Shown in pieces: positions 32,157 through 40,010 of a DNA stretch of 64,000 bases (the first letter of the stretch is position 1; every line of letters starts with the position of its first letter). Source of the DNA: Sphingomonas populi (GTDB lineage: Bacteria; Pseudomonadota; Alphaproteobacteria; Sphingomonadales; Sphingomonadaceae). Both the position numbers and the translations under genes were made by a program. Location of the stretch: the NCBI RefSeq assembly GCF_004208535.1, contig NZ_SGIS01000013.1:1-64000 (forward strand), written 5' to 3'. The notes below the pieces were generated by a model. It saw only the letters and a program-made list of their open reading frames with translations. It had not been told where the DNA came from and searched no databases.

Positions 32157-34646
32157 TCAGCGCGGACACGCCACCACATCATCGGCGACGGTGCCGACCG
32201 CGACGCGGGCGATGCTCGTCTCGAATGTCTGCGCGGTGCGGAGTTGGAAGGGGGTCTCGATCCGCGCCATGTCCGCCGTCCTGGCGAAGCATTTGAGCGG
32301 GATGCCGATCGTCCGCCACGCGCCGACCGGGAGCTTGGCCGATGCGATCGGCACCGCCGCCCCGCAGGTCGGCCCGCAGGAAACGCCGATCGTCAGGTCG
32401 GCGGGCGGTGCGCTGTCGAGCCGCATCGTCGCCAGCAGCAACACCTCGCCATTGGTCTCCCGCGTCAGGTCGATCGGCGTCTGGGTGTGGAGATCGATCA
32501 CCTGCGGGCCGCCGCCCGCCAGCGCGAAGTGCCGCGCGCCTTCCTGCACCTCATGGTCGATCGCGGTGATCTTGATACGCCCGCCGAGCGCCTGCGCCGG
32601 CACCGTGGTGATCCGCGTCACGCCGACCACGCCGTCACTCACCTGAAGCGACCAGCCCGGCGTCGCCACTCCGGCGGACATATACACGCCGGTATCGCCG
32701 TCATCGATCACGCCGGGGTCTTCCGACACCGGCTTCCACGCCACCTTGGGTTCGCGCCCGCTCAAGCCATAGCCGAACGGGTAGAGCACCGGGCCGCCCG
32801 GCTTGGCGGTGCGCGGCCAGGCGGCGGGCAGCTTGCCAGTGAACGGCGCACCGCCCGCGCCGAACAGGCGGTCGGCGACCCCAGCCCCCTCGGTGCCGGG
32901 CAGCCAGGCGACGACGAAGCCATCGGCGGCGTTCAACTCGGGGCTGACGAACAGCGGCCGTCCGGTCAGCATCACCGCGACGACGGGAATGCCAGCCGCC
33001 TTGAGCCGCCGCATCGTCGCGAGCGGCTTGCGCAGTTCGGGGCGGAGTTGCAGCGTGCGTAGGTCGCCCTGGAATTCGGCATAGGGCGTCTCGCCGAACA
33101 CCACGATCGCCGCATCGGGCTTGCGCGTGTAATGCCCGTCCGGCGCATATTCCGCGTGCCCGCCACCGGCTTTCACCGCTGCGTCGATGCCGCCCCACAC
33201 GCTCGTCGAACCCGGGAACATGCTGCGGTCGAGCCCGGTGCCCTGCCAGCTCAGCGTCCAGCCGCCCGATTGTCGCCCGATGTCGTCGGCGCCATCACCT
33301 GCCACGAGGATGTTGGCGGAGGCGCGCAGCGGCAGCACGCCGGTATTCTTGAGCAGTACCAGCGACTTGGCCACCGCCTCGCGCGCGATCGCGCGATGCG
33401 CGGGCGCACCCAGCATGCTCCAGTCGCCCGCGAGTGGCCGCGACGAGGGCTTGCCCATCTCGAACAGCCCAAGCCGCAGCTTCACGCGCAGGATATGCGC
33501 GACCGCATCGTCGAGCCGCGCCATCGGCACCGTCCCGTCCTTCACCTGCGCGGTCAGCGATTCGTACAGCGCCTTCCAGCTATCGGGCGCCATATACATG
33601 TCGATACCGGCGTTGATCGCCTGCGGGCAGCTTTCGTTGGTGCAGCCGGCGATCTGGCCGTGCGCGTTCCAGTCGGTGACGACGAACCCGCCGAAGCTCA
33701 TGCGGCCTTTGAGGACGCCGGTGACCAAGCCCTTCTCACCGGCGATCTTGCGGCCCTGCCAGCTCGAAAAGCTCGTCATGACGGTGCCGACCCCGGCCTC
33801 GACCGCCGGGATGTACGGCTTGCCATGGATGTCGCGCAGCACGGTTTCGCTGATCCGGGCGTCGCCCTGATCGTGCCCTTCGAAGGTGCCGCCATCGCCG
33901 ATGAAATGCTTGGTGCTGGCCAGCACATGCGGCCCGGCGAGGATTCGGCTGCCATCGGGCGGCCCCTGCAACCCGAGGATCATATGCTGGACGTAACTCG
34001 CCACAAGGTCGGGATCGGATGAATAACCCTCATAGGCGCGGCCCCAGCGATAATCCTGCGGCACGGTGATGGTCGGCGCGAAGGTCCATTCCTGACCCGT
34101 CGTGCGGATCTCGGCGGCGGTGGCGGCGCCGATCCGCTCGATCAGTTCGGGATCGCGCGTCGCGCCGAGGCCGATGTTCTGCGGAAACAGTGTCGCGCCG
34201 ACGATGTTGCTGTGGCCATGTACCGCATCGGTGCCCCACAGCATCGGGATGCCGACGCCGCCCTTCGAAGTATCCGTCGATGCGGCCCAAAGCTGGTCGG
34301 CCAGTTCCAGCCACTTCGGCGCGGGCGCGAAATCGTCGCCGCCGGGGCCAGCATTGCCGCCGTTGAGCACCGAGCCGATGTGATACTGGCGGACCTCGTC
34401 GGGCGTGATGTTGGTGATGTTGGCCTGCAGGATCTGCCCGACCTTCTCCTCCAGCGTCATGCGCTTGAGCAGGCCGGCGATGCGCGCTTCGTCGGCCGGG
34501 ATGGCGGCAACCGGCCATGTCGCACTTGGCCAGAGTTCCGGGTGGATGGTCGGCACCGGCGCGACCGATGTGGTCGGAAGGGTCTGCGCGGGAAGGGCGG
34601 CCGCCGTTGCGCAGGCCAGGCCCGCCAGCACAGTTTTCGAGATCAT
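32157..34646 (-). CDS. Glycoside hydrolase family 3 beta-glucosidase, exported
   Basis: An 829-residue enzyme with a signal peptide (ISKTVLAGLACATAAALPA). GH3 features: TLEEKVGQILQANITNIT, IPMLWGTDAVHGHSNIVGA, LASTKHFIGDGGTFEGHDQG (KHF motif) and FGGFVVTDWNAHGQ (nucleophile Asp), then the second domain with VLLKNTGVLPL and GFVVAWLPGTEGAGVADRLFG. A C-terminal beta-sandwich follows. It should release glucose from beta-linked oligosaccharides in the periplasm. A LacI-type operator at 34709-34722 lies just upstream, so it probably has its own regulated promoter. Confidence 0.93.
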   Translation of the reverse strand: MISKTVLAGLACATAAALPAQTLPTTSVAPVPTIHPELWPSATWPVAAIPADEARIAGLLKRMTLEEKVGQILQANITNITPDEVRQYHIGSVLNGGNAGPGGDDFAPAPKWLELADQLWAASTDTSKGGVGIPMLWGTDAVHGHSNIVGATLFPQNIGLGATRDPELIERIGAATAAEIRTTGQEWTFAPTITVPQDYRWGRAYEGYSSDPDLVASYVQHMILGLQGPPDGSRILAGPHVLASTKHFIGDGGTFEGHDQGDARISETVLRDIHGKPYIPAVEAGVGTVMTSFSSWQGRKIAGEKGLVTGVLKGRMSFGGFVVTDWNAHGQIAGCTNESCPQAINAGIDMYMAPDSWKALYESLTAQVKDGTVPMARLDDAVAHILRVKLRLGLFEMGKPSSRPLAGDWSMLGAPAHRAIAREAVAKSLVLLKNTGVLPLRASANILVAGDGADDIGRQSGGWTLSWQGTGLDRSMFPGSTSVWGGIDAAVKAGGGHAEYAPDGHYTRKPDAAIVVFGETPYAEFQGDLRTLQLRPELRKPLATMRRLKAAGIPVVAVMLTGRPLFVSPELNAADGFVVAWLPGTEGAGVADRLFGAGGAPFTGKLPAAWPRTAKPGGPVLYPFGYGLSGREPKVAWKPVSEDPGVIDDGDTGVYMSAGVATPGWSLQVSDGVVGVTRITTVPAQALGGRIKITAIDHEVQEGARHFALAGGGPQVIDLHTQTPIDLTRETNGEVLLLATMRLDSAPPADLTIGVSCGPTCGAAVPIASAKLPVGAWRTIGIPLKCFARTADMARIETPFQLRTAQTFETSIARVAVGTVADDVVACPR

Positions 34647-34708
34647 GTCCGCTCCCATCGCTGGCGCTCTCACAGCCGCCAGCATCCCCATTATCGAGGC
34701 CCTAATCC

Positions 34709-34722
34709 TGACAACGTTGACA
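34709..34722. promoter_or_regulatory. LacI-type operator upstream of the GH3 gene
   Basis: TGACAACGTTGACA with the central AACGTT palindrome typical of LacI-family operators. It lies between the MFS stop and the GH3 start. Two close relatives occur at 37058-37071 and 37261-37275, near the lacI start and the halogenase remnant, which supports a shared regulator. Confidence 0.75.
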
Positions 34723-34730
34723 TGTCGGTG

Positions 34731-35981
34731 TCAAGGGGCAAGCGCGTGGTGCGTGTTCTCGATCGGGCGGTAGAAAAACGCGCACAGCGTTGCGAGCAGG
34801 GCTGCCAAAGCGATGCTGCCGAGGATCGGTATCGCTGGAACCAACAACGTCAGCGCAAGCACTTGGGTGGAGAGGGCCTGTGCCAGCTTGCGCGCGATCG
34901 TCGCCGCCGCATAGATTTGCGCGGCGTACCCGACCACCTCGGCATCGCGTTCGCAGGCGGTGACGGTTGCGGGCACCAGCGACCAGAACATCACGGACAG
35001 CCCTTGTCCGGCGACGATCGCGCCGGTGACGCTGACCAGCGCCATCGCGACTCCGTCGCCCACGCAGCCGAGCAGTGCCGCGCCCAGCATCAGCACGGCG
35101 GCGTAGCGCGACGTCGCGCCTTGTCCGATTCGCGTGGCGAGGTGAGTCCACAAGGGCGCGCTCACCAGCAGCGACAAGGCCGGCAGCAGCGCGGCATAAT
35201 AGCCCCAACGCTGCGCGCCGATCTGATCGAACACGAACAGCAGCGAGACGTTGAGCAGCGATACCGCCAGCCCGACGCTCAGGATCGTCGCGATCAGCCG
35301 CCGCAATGCCGGTGACCTGCCGAGCAAGGCGAACATCGTCACAAGCGCGCGATGTGAGCGGGGCGCGGCTACCGCCGGCATGACTCGCTCGCGCGTGCCG
35401 AACGCGGTGAAGAAGAAGGTCGGCACCGCGATCCCGGCGAGGATCGGCGCGCCAAGCGAAAAGCCGCCGCCGGAACCGCCCGCCGGCAATGCCGCATAGA
35501 CCAACGCCGCGACGAGACCACCCAGAGCGGCCGCCTGCATGCGCGCGCCGGTCAGCCGCAGATGATCACCGGGATCGGCGGACATCCGCGCGGTCAGCGC
35601 ACCATAAGGGATGTTGCCGATACCGTAAGCACAGCGCAGCGCGAGATAGGTGGCGAGCGCGTAATAGGGCACATAGCCGCTCCTCACCGGCGGCAGCGCG
35701 AAGGCGGCGCACAGGATCAGCACCGCCAGCGGCCCGCCCACCGCGACCCATGTGCCGAGCCGCACGCGCGGCGCCAGCCGGTCGGCGGTCACCCCGACGA
35801 GCACGTCCATCAGCCAGTCCGCCGCCGCGCCCGCCAGGAAGATCAGGGAGGCGACCTGCGGCGCGATGCCGAGATGGCGGACGTAATAGAACAGCAGATA
35901 CAGTTCGATCGACTGCCAGACGGTGTTGAACCCGAAATCCCCGGCGGCATAGCTCCAGATCTCGCGCCGCCGAAGCATCAC
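34731..35981 (-). CDS. MFS sugar transporter (GPH-like)
   Basis: A 416-residue transporter with about twelve hydrophobic segments. The N-terminus GDFGFNTVWQSIELYLLFYY and FLAGAAADWLMDVLVGVTAD fit the glycoside-pentoside-hexuronide cation symporter-like branch of MFS. The central cytoplasmic loop contains FFTAFGTRERVMPA. It probably imports the sugar or oligosaccharide released by the neighbouring GH3 enzyme. It overlaps lacI by 4 nt (ATGA), so the regulator and transporter are coupled. Confidence 0.88.
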   Translation of the reverse strand: MMLRRREIWSYAAGDFGFNTVWQSIELYLLFYYVRHLGIAPQVASLIFLAGAAADWLMDVLVGVTADRLAPRVRLGTWVAVGGPLAVLILCAAFALPPVRSGYVPYYALATYLALRCAYGIGNIPYGALTARMSADPGDHLRLTGARMQAAALGGLVAALVYAALPAGGSGGGFSLGAPILAGIAVPTFFFTAFGTRERVMPAVAAPRSHRALVTMFALLGRSPALRRLIATILSVGLAVSLLNVSLLFVFDQIGAQRWGYYAALLPALSLLVSAPLWTHLATRIGQGATSRYAAVLMLGAALLGCVGDGVAMALVSVTGAIVAGQGLSVMFWSLVPATVTACERDAEVVGYAAQIYAAATIARKLAQALSTQVLALTLLVPAIPILGSIALAALLATLCAFFYRPIENTHHALAP

Positions 35982-36994
35982 CCGAGCGATCGGGGCGGGG
36001 CGGCCGATTCGCGGATCAGCAGTTCGTGCGGATGCGTGATCCGCGCCGTGACATCGCGGCCCTCAAGCTGCGCGATCAGCATCTCGGTCGCCGCGATCGC
36101 CATTTCGAACACGGGCTGCCGCACCGTGGTCAGCCGTGGCCAGGTGATGCGCGACATTTCCGAATCGTCGAACCCGACCACCGAGACATCGTCGGGGATC
36201 GACAGGCCGAACTCGCGCGCGGCCATCATCGCGCCCACCGCCATGTCGTCATTCTGCGCCAGGATCGCGGTCGGGCGGTCGCCGCGCGCGAAGATGTCAC
36301 GCGCGGCGGCGAGGCCGCTGTCGAAGGTGAACAGGCCGGGTTCGATCCGTTCCAGCCGCAATTCGATGTCGGCCTTGTAGAACGCCTGCGTGTAGCCGAG
36401 CATCCGTGCCTCGGTGGAGGCATGGGTCGGATCGCCACGGATGATGGCGATTTCACGGTGGCCGAGGCCGATCACATAGTCGGCGATCTCGCGCGCGGCG
36501 GCGACGTCGTCGATCAGGTTGCTCGGCGCCATATCGATCAACCGCGTCGGTGCGATCCGCGCGCACAGGATACGCGCGTCCTTCAACTGATTGAGAATGA
36601 TAGGATTATCCGAAGCGGGTGGAGCGAGCACCACGCCGTCCAGCGCGGCCGAACGCAGCATCCCGACGACTTCGCCGGCATGGTCCTGCACCGAACGGAT
36701 CGGGATCACCACGAGCTTGTAGCGCTCGCCGGTCAGCCGTTCCAGCACGCCGCGTTGCAACTCCACGACATAGCTCGGGCTGGGGTTTTCGTAGATCAGC
36801 CCGATCATGTTCGATTTGCGCCGCACCAGCGCCTGCGCGAACACGTTGGGATGATAATCGAGCGCATCGGCGGCTTCGCGGACGCGCTGTTTGACCGCCG
36901 GGCTGACGTGGGGTTCGTCGTTCAGCACGCGCGAGACGGTCTTTGCGGAAACCCCGGCGAGGCGCCCAACATCGACAATCGTCGTTCGCTTCAT
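35978..36994 (-). CDS. LacI family transcriptional regulator
   Basis: A 338-residue repressor: N-terminal helix-turn-helix (TTIVDVGRLAGVSAKTVSR, VLNDEPHVSPAVKQRV) followed by the hinge-helix region and a periplasmic-binding-protein-like effector domain (NMIGLIYENPSPSYVVELQ, ILAQNDDMAVGAMMAAREF, SVVGFDDSEMSRITWP). It probably controls the MFS and GH3 genes and itself through three AACGTT-centred operators. The inducer is likely a beta-glucoside or breakdown product (inference). Confidence 0.92.
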   Translation of the reverse strand: MKRTTIVDVGRLAGVSAKTVSRVLNDEPHVSPAVKQRVREAADALDYHPNVFAQALVRRKSNMIGLIYENPSPSYVVELQRGVLERLTGERYKLVVIPIRSVQDHAGEVVGMLRSAALDGVVLAPPASDNPIILNQLKDARILCARIAPTRLIDMAPSNLIDDVAAAREIADYVIGLGHREIAIIRGDPTHASTEARMLGYTQAFYKADIELRLERIEPGLFTFDSGLAAARDIFARGDRPTAILAQNDDMAVGAMMAAREFGLSIPDDVSVVGFDDSEMSRITWPRLTTVRQPVFEMAIAATEMLIAQLEGRDVTARITHPHELLIRESAAPPRSLG

Positions 36995-37057
36995 GCTGCT
37001 GTCCTGTTTGGTTGAGGCTGAGACCTAGCGGCAATGCCGGGCTGACGCCAGACAGTG

Positions 37058-37071
37058 TGATAACGTTGACA
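37058..37071. promoter_or_regulatory. LacI-type operator at the lacI promoter
   Basis: TGATAACGTTGACA, one base different from the copy at 34709. It lies 64 bp upstream of the lacI start codon, suitable for autoregulation. Confidence 0.72.
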
Positions 37072-37260
37072 GTTTTATGGCGGTGATCTCGCGTCGCCGC
37101 GCCGAATGTCGGGATAACACGCTTGCGATTGGGCACAGCCATTACGGCCATGATATAGGAACGATAGCAAAGAGGTGAGTGGCCCTCTGATCAGGCGTGG
37201 CATTGGGCGCCGCGCGCGCACTCCCCACAAAATGGACCCATCGCCGCAATGATCGGATTT

Positions 37261-37275
37261 TGACAACGTCTGACA
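37261..37275. promoter_or_regulatory. LacI-type operator next to the halogenase remnant
   Basis: TGACAACGTCTGACA, a variant with one extra base relative to the other two sites. It lies just upstream of the truncated tryptophan halogenase, which suggests that the lost gene or operon was part of the same regulon. Confidence 0.55.
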
Positions 37276-37288
37276 ATAGAGTAGCTCT

Positions 37289-37833
37289 GTGGTTGTCGAT
37301 CCCGAACAGGATTGCGTCGCGCTCGGGCTGGCCAGCGGGTTCGTCGAGCCGCTCGAATCGACCAGCATCCACCTCATCATGATCGGCGTGACGCGGCTGA
37401 TCCAGTCGTTTCCGTTCAGCGGGATCAAACCGTCGCTGGTGCGCCATTACAGCGATCTCGCCGAGACCGAACTCGCGCGCGTGCGCGATTTCATCATCCT
37501 GCATTATCATCTCACCGAACGCCGCGACGATCCCTTCTGGGAACGCTGCCGGACGATGCCAATCCCCGACACGCTCGCCCAGCGCATCGCATCGCATTGT
37601 TCCGCGAGGCCGCGCTGACTCCGCAGACCGCCGACGATCTGTTCCAGGCCGATAGCTGGCTGCAGGTGATGCTCGGCCAGCGGCTCGAACCGACCGGCTA
37701 TCACCATATGGGGCATATGCTGAGCGTCGAGCATCTGCACCGTGCGTTCGCCGATGTGCGGGACGGTATCGCCGGCGCGGTTGCGCGGATGCCGACGCAT
37801 CAGGCGTTTCTGGAGCAGTATTGCGCGGGGTGA
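37289..37833 (+). pseudogene. Tryptophan halogenase remnant (C-terminal part, frameshifted)
   Basis: The first frame (37289-37618) gives CVALGLASGFVEPLESTSIH and SFPFSGIKPSLVRHYSDLAE, the C-terminal region of flavin-dependent tryptophan halogenases. The frame then breaks, and the +2 frame continues with LFREAALTPQTADDLFQADS and GYHHMGHMLSVEHLHRAFAD to 37833. The break lies at three tandem CGCAT units (37583-37597). Removing one unit restores QRIALFREAA. The N-terminal two thirds, including the FAD site, are missing. Such halogenases often accompany sugar-uptake loci in this bacterial group. Confidence 0.85.
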
Positions 37834-38033
37834 GGGGGCGGTAGGTCCGCGCCACTCGTTAGCGCGTGGCCGTCGGCGAGAAATCGCCCTTCGCACGATA
37901 TCGTCTGCCGGCCGGCGCAGCGGGCGAGACTTTATCCATCGGAGCGGCGCCAAATGAAATCGATATTGGCGGTTTTTTCCTATCCAGTGGATGAACGTCC
38001 AGTATCATCCGCCGGAACTCAAGGAGGGTTTGC

Positions 38034-38759
38034 GTGGCGACTGTAGCGCAACGTGGCGGTGCGAAGCTCAACACCGAGCGTCGGTTCTTCGCAACCATGG
38101 CGCTGGTTATCTCCGCAGCGACCTTCATTGGCTTTGCACCGAGTTATTATCTGGCGCCGATGTTTGCCGCCAGGCCGCTGTCGATGCTGCTCCATGTCCA
38201 CGGCGTGGTCTTCACCGCCTGGATATTGCTGTATGTCGCGCAGACCGGGTTAATCTCGGCGTCGCGGGCTGACATCCACCGGATCGTTGGGCCGGTTGCG
38301 GTCGTGCTGGCCATCGCGATGGTCCCGCTGGGCATCGCGGCCGCGATTGTCACCAAGCAAGTCGCAGCGGCGCACCACATGCCGCCGCAGGGGCCGCCTT
38401 TGGTGTTCCCGCTCGGCGCGATCCTGACCTTCGCGGTCTTGGTCGGCGCAGGCTTCGTGCGGCGTAAGCAGTCGGCATGGCACAAACGGCTGATGCTGTT
38501 GGGGACAGCGGCGATCCTGACGACGCCGCTCGCACGCATCACTCGCTTTACGCATATCGGGTTGGCCCCGGCGTTCGGCGGGATGATCCTGACCGACGTC
38601 CTGCTTGCGGCGCTGGCCATCTATGACATTAGAACGCGCGGTAAGCTGCATCCGGCGACGATCTGGGGCGGTGGCTTCTTTTTGGCGACACAGGCCCTGC
38701 GGGTTGCGCTTAATGCGATGCCCGCTTGGCAGGCGTTCGCGAAGGGCCTGACGGGCTGA
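38034..38759 (+). CDS. Hypothetical integral membrane protein
   Basis: A 241-residue protein starting at GTG with a very good AAGGAGGG ribosome-binding site. It has about seven hydrophobic segments (FFATMALVISAATFIGFAP, LLHVHGVVFTAWILLYVAQ, VAVVLAIAMVPLGIAAAIV and others) with several His residues in or near helices (HVHG, AAHHMPP, WHKR). The spacing is compatible with haem or metal binding but no family is recognised with certainty. It is monocistronic, convergent with nusG. Confidence 0.7.
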   Translation: MATVAQRGGAKLNTERRFFATMALVISAATFIGFAPSYYLAPMFAARPLSMLLHVHGVVFTAWILLYVAQTGLISASRADIHRIVGPVAVVLAIAMVPLGIAAAIVTKQVAAAHHMPPQGPPLVFPLGAILTFAVLVGAGFVRRKQSAWHKRLMLLGTAAILTTPLARITRFTHIGLAPAFGGMILTDVLLAALAIYDIRTRGKLHPATIWGGGFFLATQALRVALNAMPAWQAFAKGLTG

Positions 38760-38881
38760 GGTACGCTGTCGCTCGCGGGGACGGTGCTACAGGACAGCGG
38801 CCGGGCAGGCCCGCCGCGGCAAAGCCGCGTCGTCGGTCGGGTTCGGCTGCGCCGACCCGCCGGCCGGTCGAGCGCCGTGTC

Positions 38882-38902
38882 GCGAGCAGCTCCGCTGCTC
38901 GC
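38882..38902. terminator. Hairpin between convergent genes
   Basis: GCGAGCAGC and GCTGCTCGC form a perfect 9-bp stem with a 3-nt loop, in the gap between the membrane-protein and nusG stops. Further small palindromes (GCGGCAAAGCCGC, TCGGCTGCGCCGA) lie nearby. No clear T-run is seen on either strand, so termination is plausible rather than certain. Confidence 0.45.
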
Positions 38903-38928
38903 GTGCGGTCAGCAAAGAACGCGTAGCG

Positions 38929-39465
38929 TTATTTGCTGCGCTCGACTTGCTCGAATTCCAGTTCCACTGGCGTGGCGCGTCCGAAGATCGACACCGACAC
39001 CTTGACGCGGCTGCGGTCGAAATCGAGTTCCTCGACCAGACCGTTGAAGCTCGCGAACGGGCCGTCGAGCACCTTGACCGAATCGCCGATCTCGAAGTCG
39101 ACCTTGACCTTCGCCTTGGGGGCGGCGGCGGCTTCTTCCTTCGAGTTGAGCATGCGCGCGGCCTCGGCCTCGCTGATCGGCTGGGGCTTGCCCATCGAGC
39201 CGAGGAAGCCGGTCACCTTGGGGGTGTTCTTGACGAGATGGTACACGTCGTCGTTCATGTTGAGCTTGGCGAGCACATAGCCCGGCATGAACTTGCGCTC
39301 GACCGCGATCTTCTTGCCGCGCCGCGCTTCGGTGACGGTCTCGGTCGGCACTTCGATCTGCTCGACGAGCTGTTCGAGGCCCATGCGGGTCGCCTCGGCC
39401 ATGATCGAATCGCGAACCTTGCCCTCGAAACCCGAGTAGGCGTGGATGATGTACCAGCGTGCCAT
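38929..39465 (-). CDS. nusG: Transcription termination/antitermination protein NusG
   Basis: A 178-residue protein: N-terminal NGN domain (ARWYIIHAYSGFEGKVRDSI, ERKFMPGYVLAKLNMND) and C-terminal KOW domain (FEIGDSVKVLDGPFASFNGL, VSVSIFGRATPVELEFEQV). NusG binds RNA polymerase and couples it to ribosomes or Rho. ATG at 39465 gives the normal length. It follows secE by 14 bp. The ribosomal-protein genes rplK/rplA that often follow are not adjacent here. Confidence 0.96.
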   Translation of the reverse strand: MARWYIIHAYSGFEGKVRDSIMAEATRMGLEQLVEQIEVPTETVTEARRGKKIAVERKFMPGYVLAKLNMNDDVYHLVKNTPKVTGFLGSMGKPQPISEAEAARMLNSKEEAAAAPKAKVKVDFEIGDSVKVLDGPFASFNGLVEELDFDRSRVKVSVSIFGRATPVELEFEQVERSK

Positions 39466-39479
39466 GTATCGTCCCGTAA

Positions 39480-39677
39480 TCAGTTCGCGAGGGTGAGCAG
39501 ATATTTCACGATCAGCTCGAAGATCGTGTCCACCCCGAAGAAGAACACCGCCAGCAGCGTGGTCATGATCATCACCATGACGCCGGTCATGATCGTCTCG
39601 CGCCGGGTCGGCCAAACCACCTTGGCGGTTTCGGCGCGTACTTGCCGGTAGAATTCGATCGGGGTCGTCTTCGCCAC
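39480..39677 (-). CDS. secE: Preprotein translocase subunit SecE
   Basis: A 65-residue single-span protein: the amphipathic segment TPIEFYRQVRAETAKVVWP and RRETIMTGVMVMIMTTLLAV, then the membrane helix ending LAVFFFGVDTIFELIVKYLL. This is the minimal SecE found in alphaproteobacteria, which stabilises SecY. It lies between tRNA-Trp and nusG, the usual order. Confidence 0.95.
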   Translation of the reverse strand: MAKTTPIEFYRQVRAETAKVVWPTRRETIMTGVMVMIMTTLLAVFFFGVDTIFELIVKYLLTLAN

Positions 39678-39828
39678 TGTCTGTACTCGCTTTGGTTAGC
39701 GCCGGAACCGGGGACATGGGTCCGCCGCCCGGTCCCGCCAAGGGCCCGACGACGAATGTTCCCGATTTCGGAATGGGAAAAGCGATACTGCCGGCGATCT
39801 GGAAAATCAAGCGCGGCGAGAAGGAGAG

Positions 39829-39905
39829 TGGCAGGGGAGCTCGGACTCGAACCGAGGGCCTTCGGTTTTGGAGACCGACGCTCTAACCAACTGAGCTACA
39901 CCCCT
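39829..39905 (-). tRNA. trnW: tRNA-Trp (CCA anticodon)
   Basis: The minus strand reads AGGGGTGTAGCTCAGTTGG at the 5' end, an anticodon loop CTCCAAA with anticodon CCA, the T-loop GGTTCGAGTCC and an encoded 3' CCA at 39831-39829. All four arms fold. It lies 150 bp upstream of secE, as in many bacteria, and is probably transcribed with secE-nusG. Confidence 0.96.
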
Positions 39906-39983
39906 GTGCGGAGGCGGTCTTTAGCGCGGGCAAACCTTGCCTGCAAGCATTCCGTCGACCGCCCGCTTTTTACCGTAATACTG

Positions 39984-40000
39984 CCCCTGTAGGACAGGGG
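39984..40000 (-). terminator. Hairpin after the acyl-AMP ligase gene
   Basis: CCCCTGT and ACAGGGG form a perfect 7-bp stem with loop AGG, 11 bp beyond the stop of the minus-strand ligase gene. The T-run on the minus strand is weak. It may terminate that gene and insulate tRNA-Trp. Confidence 0.5.
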
Positions 40001-40010
40001 TCTCGCGACC

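Noticed and set aside
38760..38928. Another two-arm palindromic repeat
   Set aside because: The several small palindromes here do not form a pair of matching inverted arms, so the region is described as hairpins between convergent genes only.
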